DNA of 64,000 bases from Fodinibacter sp963763015 (GCA_963763015.1 CAVXML010000009.1:186001-250000); one strand, 5' to 3'; counted from the first letter of the stretch, positions 10,403 to 19,232 are shown. Notes: generated by a model from the sequence alone, not told the origin. Program-made: numbers and translations.

Positions 10403-11137
10403 TTACGGCTTCCGCCAGACGGAGACATGGCTCTCGCTCTCCGCGGTGAACTCCCGGCCGTTCCAGTCGGCGAGCCGCTGCTCGAGCTCGAGGCCCGCGA
10501 GCTGCGCCATCAGGTCGCACTCCGCGGGCCAGACGTAGCGGAAGTGGTGAGCGGTGTAGCGGACCGATCCGTCGGGCTCGTGGTCGTAGTGGTGTGAGGT
10601 GGCCTGCTGGGTGACCGGGTCGTAGGTGTCGACTCCTGCGTGACGTCGGCTCACGTCGAAGGGGACGGCGACCTGCCCTGGCGGGAGCCGCCGAAGCGAC
10701 GGGACGCCCAGCTCCACGACGAACCGACCGCCGGGGGCGAGGTGGCCTGCGGCGTTGCGGAAGCAGGCGACCTGCTCCTGCTGGGTTCGCAGGTTGCCCA
10801 GGGTGTTGTAGACCAGGAAGACGAGGGCGAACTCACCGGGCACCCGGGTGGTGGCCATGTCGCCCACGACGACGGGGATGGTGGCCTCGTCGACCTTGTG
10901 CCGTAGCTGCCTCACCATCGGCTCGGACAGCTCGACCCCCGCGATGCGGACCCCCCGCGCCGCCAGGGGCACCGCGACCCGCCCCGTGCCCACGGCGAGC
11001 TCCAGAACCGGCCCGTCACCGGCCAGGGTTGCAAGGAAGTCCACGGCCGGCTGGAGCACGTCGGGCCTGAACATCGCGGCCGAGCTCCGGTCGTAGCGCT
11101 GCGCCATCTCCTCGTCCCACAGGTCACTGGTCGTCAT
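10403..11137 (-). CDS. SAM-dependent class I methyltransferase
   Basis: A 244-residue Rossmann-fold methyltransferase of unknown substrate. Motif I is VLELAVGTGRVAVPLA, followed by an acidic GVELSEP, then the post-motif region LVFLVYNTLGNLRTQQEQ. Fold and SAM binding are clear; specificity is not. The ATG at 11137 is chosen because the domain begins there (MTTSDLWDEEMAQRYD); the longer open frame upstream is low complexity. It converges on dxs and diverges from the epimerase-like gene at 11236 with about 100 bases between. Confidence 0.85.
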   Translation of the reverse strand: MTTSDLWDEEMAQRYDRSSAAMFRPDVLQPAVDFLATLAGDGPVLELAVGTGRVAVPLAARGVRIAGVELSEPMVRQLRHKVDEATIPVVVGDMATTRVPGEFALVFLVYNTLGNLRTQQEQVACFRNAAGHLAPGGRFVVELGVPSLRRLPPGQVAVPFDVSRRHAGVDTYDPVTQQATSHHYDHEPDGSVRYTAHHFRYVWPAECDLMAQLAGLELEQRLADWNGREFTAESESHVSVWRKP

Positions 11138-11235
11138 GGCACCACAGCCTTGCCCGCACGTGGTGGCCCGTCGACCGGTTATCGCCGGCGCCGGTGCTCG
11201 ACCGTGGACACCGCGGCCCGTGGTTGGGTGGGCGG

Positions 11236-12210
11236 ATGAGGATGCTCGTGCTCGGTGGAACGGCGTGGCTCGGGCGGACGGTTGCGGAGGCGGCGCTTCG
11301 CCGCGACCACGATGTGACCTGCCTGGCACGCGGGAGCGCCGACCCGCCGGAGGGCGTCAGCTTCGTGGCCGCAGACCGCGACCTCGACGACGGGTTGTCC
11401 GCCGTCACGGGGGAGCCATGGGATGCCGTCGTCGACGTCACGCGCCACCCCGCCCACGCACGCCGGGCGGTTCGCGACCTCACCACCGGGCACCGGGTGC
11501 TGGTGTCGACGGGCAACGTCTACGCAGGCTTCGAGGCGCTCGAGCAGGGTGAGGACAGCCCGCTGCGCGACCCGCTCGACGGCGACCGGATGACCAGCAT
11601 GGAGGTCTACGGCGAGGCGAAGGTGGCCTGCGAGACTGCGGTGGGGGAGGCCTCCGGCTCAGCGACCATCGTCCGCTCGGGTCTCATCGGTGGCCCGGGC
11701 GACGCGTCCGGCCGCACGGGGTACTGGCCCTGGCGCTTCGCCCACCCGGTCGGGGAACGGGTCGTGGTGCCCGACGACCCTGAGTTCCCGTGCGCCCTCG
11801 TCGACGTCCGTGACCTGGCGGAGTGGCTGGTCTCCGGAGCCGAGCAGAGGCTCGACGGCACGTTCAACGCGACAGGCCCGACGACCTCCCTGCGCGAGGT
11901 GCTCGCGGTCTCCGCACGAGTTGCCGGGTCGAGCGCCTCACCGCTGCCGGTGGAGCCGAACCGGCTCGCCGAGCTGGGCATCGGGGCGTGGATGGGGCCG
12001 GCGTCGCTGCCGATGTGGATCGACGACCCCGCGTGGCGCGGCTTCGCGACGATGGACACGGCGCGAGCGCGCGCCGCAGGGCTGGTCACCCGGCCGCTCG
12101 CGGAGACGATGCGGGACACGCTCGCCTACGAGGAGGCCCGCACGGTGCCGCGCGGCGCAGGGCTCACCGACGACGACGAGCGCCGCGTGCAGGAGGCCGT
12201 GCTGGGCTGA
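11236..12210 (+). CDS. NAD(P)-dependent epimerase/reductase-like protein
   Basis: A 324-residue extended-SDR (NDP-sugar epimerase-like) protein. The dinucleotide motif is at the very start, MLVLGGTAWLG, and a YGEAKVACE motif supplies the YxxxK pair. The C-terminal half resembles isoflavone-reductase-like/epimerase members used in diverse reductions; no substrate is evident. The ATG at 11236 places the glycine motif at residues 5-11; the open frame extends upstream to 11194 without similarity. It is followed after 43 bases by a methyltransferase. Confidence 0.85.
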   Translation: MRMLVLGGTAWLGRTVAEAALRRDHDVTCLARGSADPPEGVSFVAADRDLDDGLSAVTGEPWDAVVDVTRHPAHARRAVRDLTTGHRVLVSTGNVYAGFEALEQGEDSPLRDPLDGDRMTSMEVYGEAKVACETAVGEASGSATIVRSGLIGGPGDASGRTGYWPWRFAHPVGERVVVPDDPEFPCALVDVRDLAEWLVSGAEQRLDGTFNATGPTTSLREVLAVSARVAGSSASPLPVEPNRLAELGIGAWMGPASLPMWIDDPAWRGFATMDTARARAAGLVTRPLAETMRDTLAYEEARTVPRGAGLTDDDERRVQEAVLG

Positions 12211-12253
12211 TGACGCACCGACTCGTGTCGGCGGCGCCCCGGGCGCACCTAGC

Positions 12254-13030
12254 ATGAGTGACGTGACCGACTCCCGCGCCGACGAGGTCGCCGTGAACCG
12301 GGCGCTCTGGGCGGTGGTGAACGAGCGGTTCACGGATGCCGCCGCGGACGACCAGTGGGCACGACGGGATGCCGTCTGGGGGCTGTTCGCGGTGCCCGAG
12401 GCGGAGCTCGGGGTGCTCGGCGACGTGGTCGGCCTGGACGTCCTCGACCTGGCCTGCGGGACGGCCTACGTGTCGGCGTGGCTGGCGCGGCTGGGTGCCC
12501 GGCCCGTGGCGGTCGACCTCTCCGCCGAGCAGCTCGCCACCGCGCGCCGGCTGCAGCGCCGGGTCGGCCCGGTGTTCCCGATCGTGCAGGGCGACGGTGA
12601 GCACCTTCCGCTCGCCGATGGCTGCGTGGACCTCGTCGTCAGCGAGCACGGGGCGGCGGCGTGGTGCGACCCGGAGCGCTGGCTTCCCGAGGCGGCCCGC
12701 GTCCTGCGGCCCGGGGGCCGCCTGGTGTTCCTCACCAACAGCCACCTGTCCGCACTGTGCGTACCGGCCGACGAGGGGGTCGCGGGGGAGCGGCTGCTGC
12801 GCGGCCACGCCCAGGCCTACCGGGTTCACTGGCCTGGAGGCGGCGTCGAGTTCCACCCCTCGCACGGCGACTGGGTGCGCCTGCTGCGCTCGGCCGGGTT
12901 CTCCGTCGAGGCGCTGCACGAGGTCTTCGCCCCGGACGACCGCAGCGACCACCCGTTCTACGAGATCGTCTCGCCCGCGTGGGCGAGCCGCTGGCCCGCC
13001 GAGGAGCTGTGGGTGGCGCGTCGCGCCTGA
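12254..13030 (+). CDS. SAM-dependent methyltransferase (UbiE/type-11-like)
   Basis: A 258-residue class I methyltransferase with motif I VLDLACGTAYVSAWLARLG, the acidic GARPVAVDLS and the post-I GDGEHLPLADGCVDLVVSEHG, then ARVLRPGGRLVFLTN. This is the methyltransferase 11 pattern; the substrate is unknown. Start is uncertain: ATG 12254 has no ribosome binding site, whereas TAGCAT at 12250-12255 stands 7 bases before an in-frame GTG at 12263, which would make a leaderless, 3-residue-shorter product. Confidence 0.86.
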   Translation: MSDVTDSRADEVAVNRALWAVVNERFTDAAADDQWARRDAVWGLFAVPEAELGVLGDVVGLDVLDLACGTAYVSAWLARLGARPVAVDLSAEQLATARRLQRRVGPVFPIVQGDGEHLPLADGCVDLVVSEHGAAAWCDPERWLPEAARVLRPGGRLVFLTNSHLSALCVPADEGVAGERLLRGHAQAYRVHWPGGGVEFHPSHGDWVRLLRSAGFSVEALHEVFAPDDRSDHPFYEIVSPAWASRWPAEELWVARRA

Positions 13031-13051
13031 GCCCGCCGCCCCCGGCGCCGG

Positions 13052-13297
13052 TCAGCCGGCGGCCGGACGCTCCAGCCCGACGACGGCCCCGGCGGCAAGG
13101 CCTCGCACGAGGACGTCGACGAGGTGCGGCACCTCGGCTGCCTCGACCTGCACGGTCGCCGCGCAGACCGGCCCGCGCCAGACCGAGAGGACGACGACCC
13201 CGGCCTCCGGGTGCCAGGACACGCGGAGCGCCCGGCCGTCGCCGCGGGCGTCCGCGACCACCTCGCCGCGCACGGGCAGCACCGTCGGCTCCGTCAC
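13052..13297 (-). CDS. Small conserved actinobacterial protein
   Basis: An 81-residue soluble protein beginning (GTG) TEPTVLPVRGEVVADA. It has an alternating beta-strand pattern (LRVSWHPEAGVVVLSVWR) followed by an amphipathic helix. Proteins of this appearance are widespread short hypotheticals in actinobacteria; no function is known to me. The GTG at 13297 has only a G-run upstream. It is downstream of, and co-oriented with, the HTH-MurA gene (59-base gap), so it may be its second cistron. Confidence 0.65.
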   Translation of the reverse strand: MTEPTVLPVRGEVVADARGDGRALRVSWHPEAGVVVLSVWRGPVCAATVQVEAAEVPHLVDVLVRGLAAGAVVGLERPAAG

Positions 13298-13356
13298 ACC
13301 CCCATGGTGCCCGCGCCGACCGCCGGGCACCAGAGCACGGGGGCCGACCCTGGGCC

Positions 13357-14910
13357 TCAGATGTCCCGGAAGGTCTCGATCGTGGCCCCCAGGGCGTTGA
13401 GCCGCTCGGCCAGGTCCTCGTAACCGCGGTTGATGACGTAGACGTTGCGCAGCACCGACGTGCCCGGTGCGGCCAGCATCGCCAGGAGGATGACGACACC
13501 CGGCCGGAGCGCCGGCGGACACATGACCTCGGCCGCCCGCCACCTGGGCGTGGGGCCGGTGATCATCACCCGGTGCGGGTCCAGCAGCTGCACCTGGCCG
13601 CCCACCTTGTTGAGCTCGGTGAGGTAGATGGCGCGGTTCTCGTACACCCAGTCGTGGATCATCGTCGTGCCCTCGGCGCAGGCGGCGATGAGGGCGAAGA
13701 ACGGGAGGTTGTCGATGTTGAGCCCGGGGAACGGCATCGGCGCGATCTTGTCGACCGGTGCCCGCAGCGGCCCGGGGTGGATCGTGAGGTCGACCAGGCG
13801 GGTGTGGCCGTTGTTCGCGCGGTACTCCTCGGTGAGGGTGAAGTGCAGGCCCATCTCCTCGAGCGTCGCGAGCTCGATCTCGAGGAACTCGATCGGCACC
13901 CGCTCGATCGTGATGGTGGACTCGGTGACCACGGCGGCGGCGATGAGGCTCATCGCCTCGATCGGGTCCTCGGAGGGGAAGTACTCGATGTCGACGTCGA
14001 CCTCCCTCACCCCCGTCACGGTGAGGGTCGTCGTGCCCACCCCCTCGATGCCCACGCCGAGCGCCTGGAGGAAGAAGCACAGGTCCTGGACCATGTAGTT
14101 CGGGGAGGCGTTGCGGATGACCGTCGTGCCGGGGTGGCGGGCGGCGGCCATGAGGACGTTCTCGGTCACCGTGTCCCCCCGCTCGGTGAGGACGATGGCC
14201 CGCTGCGGGGAGCGGCCGGGCAGGACCTCGGCCTGGTAGAAGCCGTGGGTGGCCGCCACGTCGAGCCCGAAGGCCTTGAGTGCCGACAGGTGGGGTTCGA
14301 CGGTGCGGGTGCCGAGGTCACAGCCTCCGGCGTAGGGCAGCTGGAAGTGCTGGAGCTCGTGGAGCAGCGGTCCGAGGAACATGATCACGGTGCGGGTGCG
14401 GCGGGCGGCCTCCACGTCGATGCTCGCGAGGTCCAGCCGCGCCGGCGGGACGATCTCGAGGTCGTTGCTGTCCGGGAGCCAGCGCACGCGCACGCCGATC
14501 GACGTGAGCACCTCGATGATCCGGTTGACCTCCTCGATGCGGGCCAGGCTGCGCAGCGTGGTGCGACCCTTGTTGAGCAGGCTCGCGCAGAGCAGCGCCA
14601 CGGCCGCGTTCTTGCTGGTCTTCACTGGGATGGACCCGGAGAGCTTCTGACCGCCCACGATCCGTAGGTGCTGAGGACCGCTGTGGCCGAGGGAGACGAA
14701 CTCGCTGTCGAGCTTCTCGCCGACGCGGGCCAGCATCTCCAGGGAGAGGTTCTGCTTGCCCTGCTCGATCCGGGCGACGGCGCTCTGGCTCGTCCCGAGG
14801 AGGTCCGCCAGCTCGCTCTGGGTGAGCCCCTGGTGGCGGCGGGCGTCCCGGATCAGGGTCCCGATCCGGGTCAGGTACGTGTCGGACGTCGTGGTGGTGG
14901 TGGTCGTCAC
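13357..14910 (-). CDS. XRE-type HTH domain fused to a MurA-like enolpyruvyl transferase
   Basis: A 517-residue fusion. Residues about 13-70 form an XRE helix-turn-helix (LTQSELADLLGTSQSAVAR). From about 80 to the end is an EPSP-synthase/MurA fold. The residues used by MurA are present: Lys100 in VKTSKNAA, the PEP-reactive Cys197 in AGGCDLGTRTVEPH, and Asp400 in PGLNIDNLPFF. So it may make UDP-GlcNAc-enolpyruvate or be a DNA-binding sensor of that substrate. A normal MurA is about 420 aa and lacks the HTH. Starts at GTG 14910; TAACCT 6 bases upstream suggests a leaderless mRNA. An N-terminal run of Thr precedes the HTH. Confidence 0.9.
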   Translation of the reverse strand: MTTTTTTTSDTYLTRIGTLIRDARRHQGLTQSELADLLGTSQSAVARIEQGKQNLSLEMLARVGEKLDSEFVSLGHSGPQHLRIVGGQKLSGSIPVKTSKNAAVALLCASLLNKGRTTLRSLARIEEVNRIIEVLTSIGVRVRWLPDSNDLEIVPPARLDLASIDVEAARRTRTVIMFLGPLLHELQHFQLPYAGGCDLGTRTVEPHLSALKAFGLDVAATHGFYQAEVLPGRSPQRAIVLTERGDTVTENVLMAAARHPGTTVIRNASPNYMVQDLCFFLQALGVGIEGVGTTTLTVTGVREVDVDIEYFPSEDPIEAMSLIAAAVVTESTITIERVPIEFLEIELATLEEMGLHFTLTEEYRANNGHTRLVDLTIHPGPLRAPVDKIAPMPFPGLNIDNLPFFALIAACAEGTTMIHDWVYENRAIYLTELNKVGGQVQLLDPHRVMITGPTPRWRAAEVMCPPALRPGVVILLAMLAAPGTSVLRNVYVINRGYEDLAERLNALGATIETFRDI

Positions 14911-14920
14911 CGCGACAGGT

Positions 14921-14938
14921 TATCTCACCTGTGAGATA
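14921..14938. promoter_or_regulatory. Palindromic operator upstream of the HTH-MurA gene
   Basis: TATCTCAC-CT-GTGAGATA is a perfect 8-bp inverted repeat with a 2-base centre, 10 bases before the GTG at 14910. It overlaps the -10/spacer region of the inferred leaderless promoter (minus-strand TAACCT). The simplest reading is autoregulation by the HTH domain of the downstream protein. Confidence 0.6.
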
Positions 14939-14972
14939 TCGGCCCAGTCGGCGAACACGGCATCCGATCGGC

Positions 14973-17117
14973 TCAGGTCACGGGCACGGTGGCCACTCCG
15001 TGGGGGAGCAGTCGTCGCCCGAGCACACGCTCCGACACGCCCTCGCGGTCCAGCAGCGGGCACAGCCCACCGTTCCAGAACTGGAAGCCGGCGCCGGTGA
15101 TCATGGCAAGGTCGATGTCCATGGGTGCGGCCACGACGCCCTCGGCGAGCATGAGTCCGACCTCCTCCGCCAGCACCCCGAGGATCCGCTCGCGAGCCGC
15201 CTCGACGGTCAGCTCCACCGGGTGGTCGGGCCGCTCGGCGAGCGCCAGCACCTCGGGGTCGGGCACCGGACGACCGTCCACCATGAGGTAGTACCCGCGC
15301 TTGCCCGCCTCGACCATGCGCCGCAGGCTGGGTGAGACCGGGAACCGGTCTCCGAACGCGCGGTGCAGGGTCTCGCTGTTGTGCAGCGCGATCGCCGGCC
15401 CGACGAGACCGAGCAGCACGAACGGCGGCATCGGCGCCAGGCCGGCGACGGCGCGGTCGGCGGTGGCGACCGGGGTCCCCTCGTCGACGATGCGGGAGAA
15501 CTCGCCCGTGAAGCGCCCGAGCAGCCGGTTCACCACGAAGGATGCCGTGTCCTTCACGCGGATCGTCGTCTTCCCGAGCGCTCGGCCCGTCGCGAACGCC
15601 GTTGCCAGCGTGGCGTCCTCGGTGCGTTCGCCGGGGATGACCTCGAGCAGGGGCATGACGGCGACCGGGTTGAAGAAGTGGAAGCCGACGACCCGATCGG
15701 GGTGCTCCAGGCCGCTCGCCATCTCGGTGATGGACAGCGACGAGGTGTTGGTCGCGAGGACGCACTCGGCGGAGACGACCGCCTCCACCTCCCTGAACAC
15801 CTGCTGCTTGACAGCCATGTCCTCGAAGACGGCCTCGATCACGAAGTCCGCGTCGGCGAAGCCGGCCTTGGACGTCGAGCCGGTGACGAGGCCGGTGAGG
15901 AACGAGGCGTTGTCCGGTGAGACCCTGCGCTTGGCGAGCAGCTCACGGATCTCCCCGTGCACCCAGCCCACGCCCTTGCCGACGCGCTCCTCGTCGAGGT
16001 CGGTGAGGACCACCGGGACGCCGAGCCGGCGCGCGAAGAGCAGGGCGAGCTGGCTGGCCATCAGTCCGGCGCCGACGATGCCGACCTTGGTGACCGGGCG
16101 GGCCAGCCTCTTGTCGGGTGCCCCTGCCGGACGCTTTGCGCGCTTCCGTACGAGGTCGAAGGCGTAGAGCCCCGCGCGCAGCTCGTCGCTCATGATGAGG
16201 TCGCCCATTGCCTCGTCCTCTTCCGCGAACGCCTCGTCCCGCGTCGCGGTCCGCGCCGCCCGGACGAGCTCCACCGCTCGCAGAGCCCCCGGAGACCGGC
16301 CAGCCGTCCTGGCGAGGACCAGCGTGCGCGCGGCGTCGCACGCGGCATCCCACGTGGTCGCGTCCCGGTCGACCTCCGCGCGCCGTACCGGAACCGCGCC
16401 GGTGACGACGCCCGCGGCCCAGCGCACGGAGTCCTCGAGGAAGTCGGCCGGCTCCAGCAGCACATCGGCGACACCGAGGGCCGCGACGTCCTTGGCCTTG
16501 AGCATCCGGTTCTGGGAGAGGGGGTTCTCGACGATGACCTTCAGCGCGTCGGCGGGGCCGATGAGGTTCGGCAGGAGGTAGCAGCCACCCCAGCCCGGGA
16601 GCAGGCCGAGGAACGTCTCGGGCAGGGCCACCGCACTCACGCCGGACGAGATGCTCCGGTGGTCGCAGGCCAGGGCCACCTCGAGCCCTCCCCCCATCGC
16701 CGCTCCGTTGACGAAGGCGAACGTCGGGACGGGCAGGTCCATCACGGCCGCGATGGCGGCGTGCCCCGAGCGCGCCACGTCGATCGCCTGCTGTCGCTCG
16801 AGCACGTAGGGGATGCCGGACAGGTCTGCGCCGACGGCGAAGACGAACGGCTTCCCGGTGATGCCGACCGCCTGGATCTCGCCGGCGCGCGCGCGCTCGT
16901 GCAGCCGCTGCACGGTGCCGGCGAGCTCGGCGATGCCGTGCGGTCCGAAGGTGGTCGGCCGGGTGTGGTCCAGTCCGTTGTCGAGGGTGATGAGGGCGAG
17001 GATGCCGCCGCCGCCGGGGAGGACGACGTCCTGGACCGGGGTGTGTGTGACCACCTCGGTCGGCAGGTCAGGCGCCGGCGCTGGGGTGGTTGCGGGGGAC
17101 GTGGTGGCGGTCGTCAT
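14973..17117 (-). CDS. fadB: Fatty-acid oxidation complex alpha subunit: enoyl-CoA hydratase / 3-hydroxyacyl-CoA dehydrogenase
   Basis: Catalyses the middle two steps of beta-oxidation. In the 714-aa protein the crotonase domain comes first (about 30-300; oxyanion region NGAAMGGGLEVALACDH, catalytic Glu in LPETFLGLLPGWGG). The NAD-binding 3-hydroxyacyl-CoA dehydrogenase follows (from about 345; VGIVGAGLMASQLALLFA, then ATNTSSLSI and HFFNPV). This is the FadB/FadJ order. It lies 3 bases after fadA in one operon, so the two subunits are made together. Confidence 0.95.
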   Translation of the reverse strand: MTTATTSPATTPAPAPDLPTEVVTHTPVQDVVLPGGGGILALITLDNGLDHTRPTTFGPHGIAELAGTVQRLHERARAGEIQAVGITGKPFVFAVGADLSGIPYVLERQQAIDVARSGHAAIAAVMDLPVPTFAFVNGAAMGGGLEVALACDHRSISSGVSAVALPETFLGLLPGWGGCYLLPNLIGPADALKVIVENPLSQNRMLKAKDVAALGVADVLLEPADFLEDSVRWAAGVVTGAVPVRRAEVDRDATTWDAACDAARTLVLARTAGRSPGALRAVELVRAARTATRDEAFAEEDEAMGDLIMSDELRAGLYAFDLVRKRAKRPAGAPDKRLARPVTKVGIVGAGLMASQLALLFARRLGVPVVLTDLDEERVGKGVGWVHGEIRELLAKRRVSPDNASFLTGLVTGSTSKAGFADADFVIEAVFEDMAVKQQVFREVEAVVSAECVLATNTSSLSITEMASGLEHPDRVVGFHFFNPVAVMPLLEVIPGERTEDATLATAFATGRALGKTTIRVKDTASFVVNRLLGRFTGEFSRIVDEGTPVATADRAVAGLAPMPPFVLLGLVGPAIALHNSETLHRAFGDRFPVSPSLRRMVEAGKRGYYLMVDGRPVPDPEVLALAERPDHPVELTVEAARERILGVLAEEVGLMLAEGVVAAPMDIDLAMITGAGFQFWNGGLCPLLDREGVSERVLGRRLLPHGVATVPVT

Positions 17118-17120
17118 GGC

Positions 17121-18332
17121 TCAGGACTCCTTGCCGTAGTCGGCGTGGTGCGGGTTCTCCCAGATGACGCAGCCACCCATGCCGATGCCGATGCACATCG
17201 CCGTGAGTCCGTAGCGGACCTCGGGGTGCTCCTCGAAGTGACGGGCGAGCTGGGTCATGAGACGCACGCCGGACGAGGCCAGCGGGTGGCCGACGGCGAT
17301 GGCGCCGCCCCAGGGGTTGACCCGCTCGTCGTCGTCGGCGATCCCGAAGTGGTCGAGGAACGCGAGGACCTGGACCGCAAAGGCCTCGTTGAGCTCGAAC
17401 AGCCCGATGTCGTCGATCGACAGACCGGCCTGACGCAACGCCTTCTCGGCGGCCGGCACCGGGCCGATGCCCATGACCTCGGGCGCCACGCCGACGAAGG
17501 CGTACGCGACCAGTCCCATCCGCACGGGGAGGCCCAGCTCGTCGGCGGCGGCCCGTGACGCCAGGATGCACGCGGTGGCACCGTCGTTGAGACCGGCGGC
17601 GTTGCCGGCGGTGACGTTGCCGTGGGGGCGGAACGGGGTCTTCAGGGTGCCCAGCTCCTCGAGCGTGGTCCCGGGCCGGGGCGGTTCGTCGGAGGTGGCG
17701 AGGCCCCACCCCCTCTCCGCGTGGCGGGTGGCCACCGGGACAAGGTCGGCCTGGACCCTGCCCGCCGCGTAGGCGGCGGCCAGCTTGCGCTGGCTGTTCA
17801 CGGCATAGGTGTCGCAGCGCTCCTTCGTCAGGTGCGGGAAGCGGTCGTGCAGGTTCTCGGCGGTCTTGCCCATGACGAGGGCCGACTCGTCGACGATCCG
17901 CTCGGCGACGATCCGGGGGTTGGGGTCGATGCCCTCACCCATCGGGTGACGCCCCATGTGCTCGACCCCGCCGGCGATGGCCACGTCGATCGCGCCGAAA
18001 CCGATCGACGACGCCACGGTGGTGACCGCGGTCATCGCCCCGGCGCACATCCGGTCGACGGAGTATCCAGGGGTGGTGTCGGGCAGGCCGGAGAGCAGGC
18101 TCGCGAGGCGGCCCAGGGTCAGGCCCTGGTCGCCGATCTGCGTCGTGGCGGCGAGCGCCACCTCCTCGACCCGGTCCTTGGGCAGCTCCGGGTGGCGCCG
18201 GAGGAGCTCGCGGATGCACTTGATGACGAGGTCGTCGGCCCGGGTCTGGGCGTACATGCCCTTCTCGCCGGCCTTGCCGAACGGGGTGCGGACGCCGTCG
18301 ACGAAGACGACCTCCTGGAGTGCGCGTGGCAC
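17121..18332 (-). CDS. fadA: Acetyl-CoA acyltransferase (thiolase)
   Basis: Last step of beta-oxidation, cleaving 3-ketoacyl-CoA. The 403-residue thiolase has the nucleophilic Cys in VDRMCAGAMTAV, the GGVEHMGRHPMG loop, the catalytic His in NPWGGAIAVGHPLASSG and the second Cys in MCIGIGMGG. Length and motifs are standard. It is the first gene of the fadA-fadB operon. GCGGACGCTTAGTGCCCTA about 60 bases upstream resembles half-sites bound by TetR-type regulators but I see no full palindrome. Confidence 0.95.
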   Translation of the reverse strand: MPRALQEVVFVDGVRTPFGKAGEKGMYAQTRADDLVIKCIRELLRRHPELPKDRVEEVALAATTQIGDQGLTLGRLASLLSGLPDTTPGYSVDRMCAGAMTAVTTVASSIGFGAIDVAIAGGVEHMGRHPMGEGIDPNPRIVAERIVDESALVMGKTAENLHDRFPHLTKERCDTYAVNSQRKLAAAYAAGRVQADLVPVATRHAERGWGLATSDEPPRPGTTLEELGTLKTPFRPHGNVTAGNAAGLNDGATACILASRAAADELGLPVRMGLVAYAFVGVAPEVMGIGPVPAAEKALRQAGLSIDDIGLFELNEAFAVQVLAFLDHFGIADDDERVNPWGGAIAVGHPLASSGVRLMTQLARHFEEHPEVRYGLTAMCIGIGMGGCVIWENPHHADYGKES

Positions 18333-18433
18333 GGGGCCTCCCTGGGCGTGGCGTCGGCCCGGTCGGCCGGGCCCTGGGGGTCCACGGTACTGAGCGGACG
18401 CTTAGTGCCCTAGGGGGTCGGAGGTGACAGGCG

Positions 18434-18826
18434 TCACGCCGGCCCGGGCGACTGGATCTGGATCAGGTTGCCGCAGGTGTCGTCGAACACCGCCGTCGTG
18501 ACCGGCCCCATCGACGCCGGGGGCTGGGTGAACACGACACCGGCCGCGCTGAGCCGGGCGTGCTCGGCCTCCACGTCGTCGACCGTGAACGCCGTGAACG
18601 GGATGCCGTCGGCCACCAGGGCCGCCTTGTACGGCCGTGCCGCGGGGTGCTGGTCGGGCTCGAGCAGGAGCTCGACGCCGTCGCGAGCGTCGGGGCTCAC
18701 GACGGTGATCCAGGCGTACTCGCCCATCGGAACCTCGTGCTTGGTCTCGAAGCCGAGCACCCGGGTGTAGAAGTCGAGCGCCTTGGTCTGGTCGTCGACC
18801 AGGACGCTGGTCAGGGTGATCCTCAT
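18434..18826 (-). CDS. VOC-superfamily (glyoxalase/bleomycin-resistance) protein
   Basis: A 130-residue single-chain VOC protein starting MRITLTSVLVDDQTKALDFY and ending with the second beta-alpha-beta module (VFDDTCGNLIQIQSPG). Metal or substrate cannot be fixed from sequence; paralogues are glyoxalase I-like or drug-binding. Its ATG overlaps the stop of the upstream ArsR gene by 4 bases, so it is the target gene of that regulator. Confidence 0.86.
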   Translation of the reverse strand: MRITLTSVLVDDQTKALDFYTRVLGFETKHEVPMGEYAWITVVSPDARDGVELLLEPDQHPAARPYKAALVADGIPFTAFTVDDVEAEHARLSAAGVVFTQPPASMGPVTTAVFDDTCGNLIQIQSPGPA

Positions 18827-19119
18827 CGGGGGGTCCTCTCGTCGGGGCGGCGCCACCGGTCGCGCAGCGGCGCCAGGGGCGTGGTGTCGAGGTCGTGGAA
18901 GGTGTACCGGCCCTCTCGGCGCCGGTTCACGAGGCCGGCCGCCACGAGCACGTCGAGGTGCTGGCTGATCGCCTGCCGGCTCGAGGTCAGCCCATGGGTG
19001 CTCGCCATCCGGGCGCACAGCTCGAACAGGCTCTGACCGTCGCGTTCGGTCAGGGCGTCGAGCAGAGCCCGCCGGGTGGCGTCGGCGAGTGCCTTGAACA
19101 GGGCGTCCGCGTCATCCAC
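18823..19119 (-). CDS. ArsR-family transcriptional regulator
   Basis: A 98-residue winged-helix repressor (DDADALFKALADATRRALLDAL; recognition region SRQAISQHLDVLVAAGLVNRRREG). It has no cysteine-rich metal site, so it is probably of the metabolite/VOC-linked subgroup. GTG 19119 is preferred over an upstream TTG at 19137 because a strong promoter ends exactly there: TATTGT lies 7 bases before the GTG (leaderless), and the TTG falls inside the operator. Coupled to the VOC gene. Confidence 0.85.
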   Translation of the reverse strand: MDDADALFKALADATRRALLDALTERDGQSLFELCARMASTHGLTSSRQAISQHLDVLVAAGLVNRRREGRYTFHDLDTTPLAPLRDRWRRPDERTPR

Positions 19120-19126
19120 GCCTGCG

Positions 19127-19156
19127 ACAATAGGCAAGTAGATACTTGCCTGTCAA
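19127..19156 (-). promoter_or_regulatory. Promoter with palindromic operator filling its spacer (ArsR-VOC operon)
   Basis: Read on the minus strand: a consensus -35 TTGACA (19151-19156), an 18-base spacer, and -10 TATTGT (19127-19132), then 7 bases to GTG 19119. The spacer is exactly the inverted repeat GGCAAGTATCTACTTGCC; with one flanking base each side the arms are AGGCAAGT/ACTTGCCT (19132-19151). A repressor bound there would exclude polymerase. Confidence 0.75.
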
Positions 19157-19216
19157 GGGCCCGCGTGCCCGGACCTTCCGCGCCGCCACCGGGACGACGC
19201 GGACGCTTGCTCCTGA

Positions 19217-19232
19217 CGCGGATGCATCCGCG
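19217..19232. repeat. 16-bp perfect palindrome
   Basis: CGCGGATGCATCCGCG is a perfect palindrome in the 176-base gap between the ArsR gene and rnd. The 12-base GCGCCGCCACCG occurs on either side of it (about 19179 and 19249) as a direct repeat. No gene begins here on the plus strand, so its role is unknown. Confidence 0.4.
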
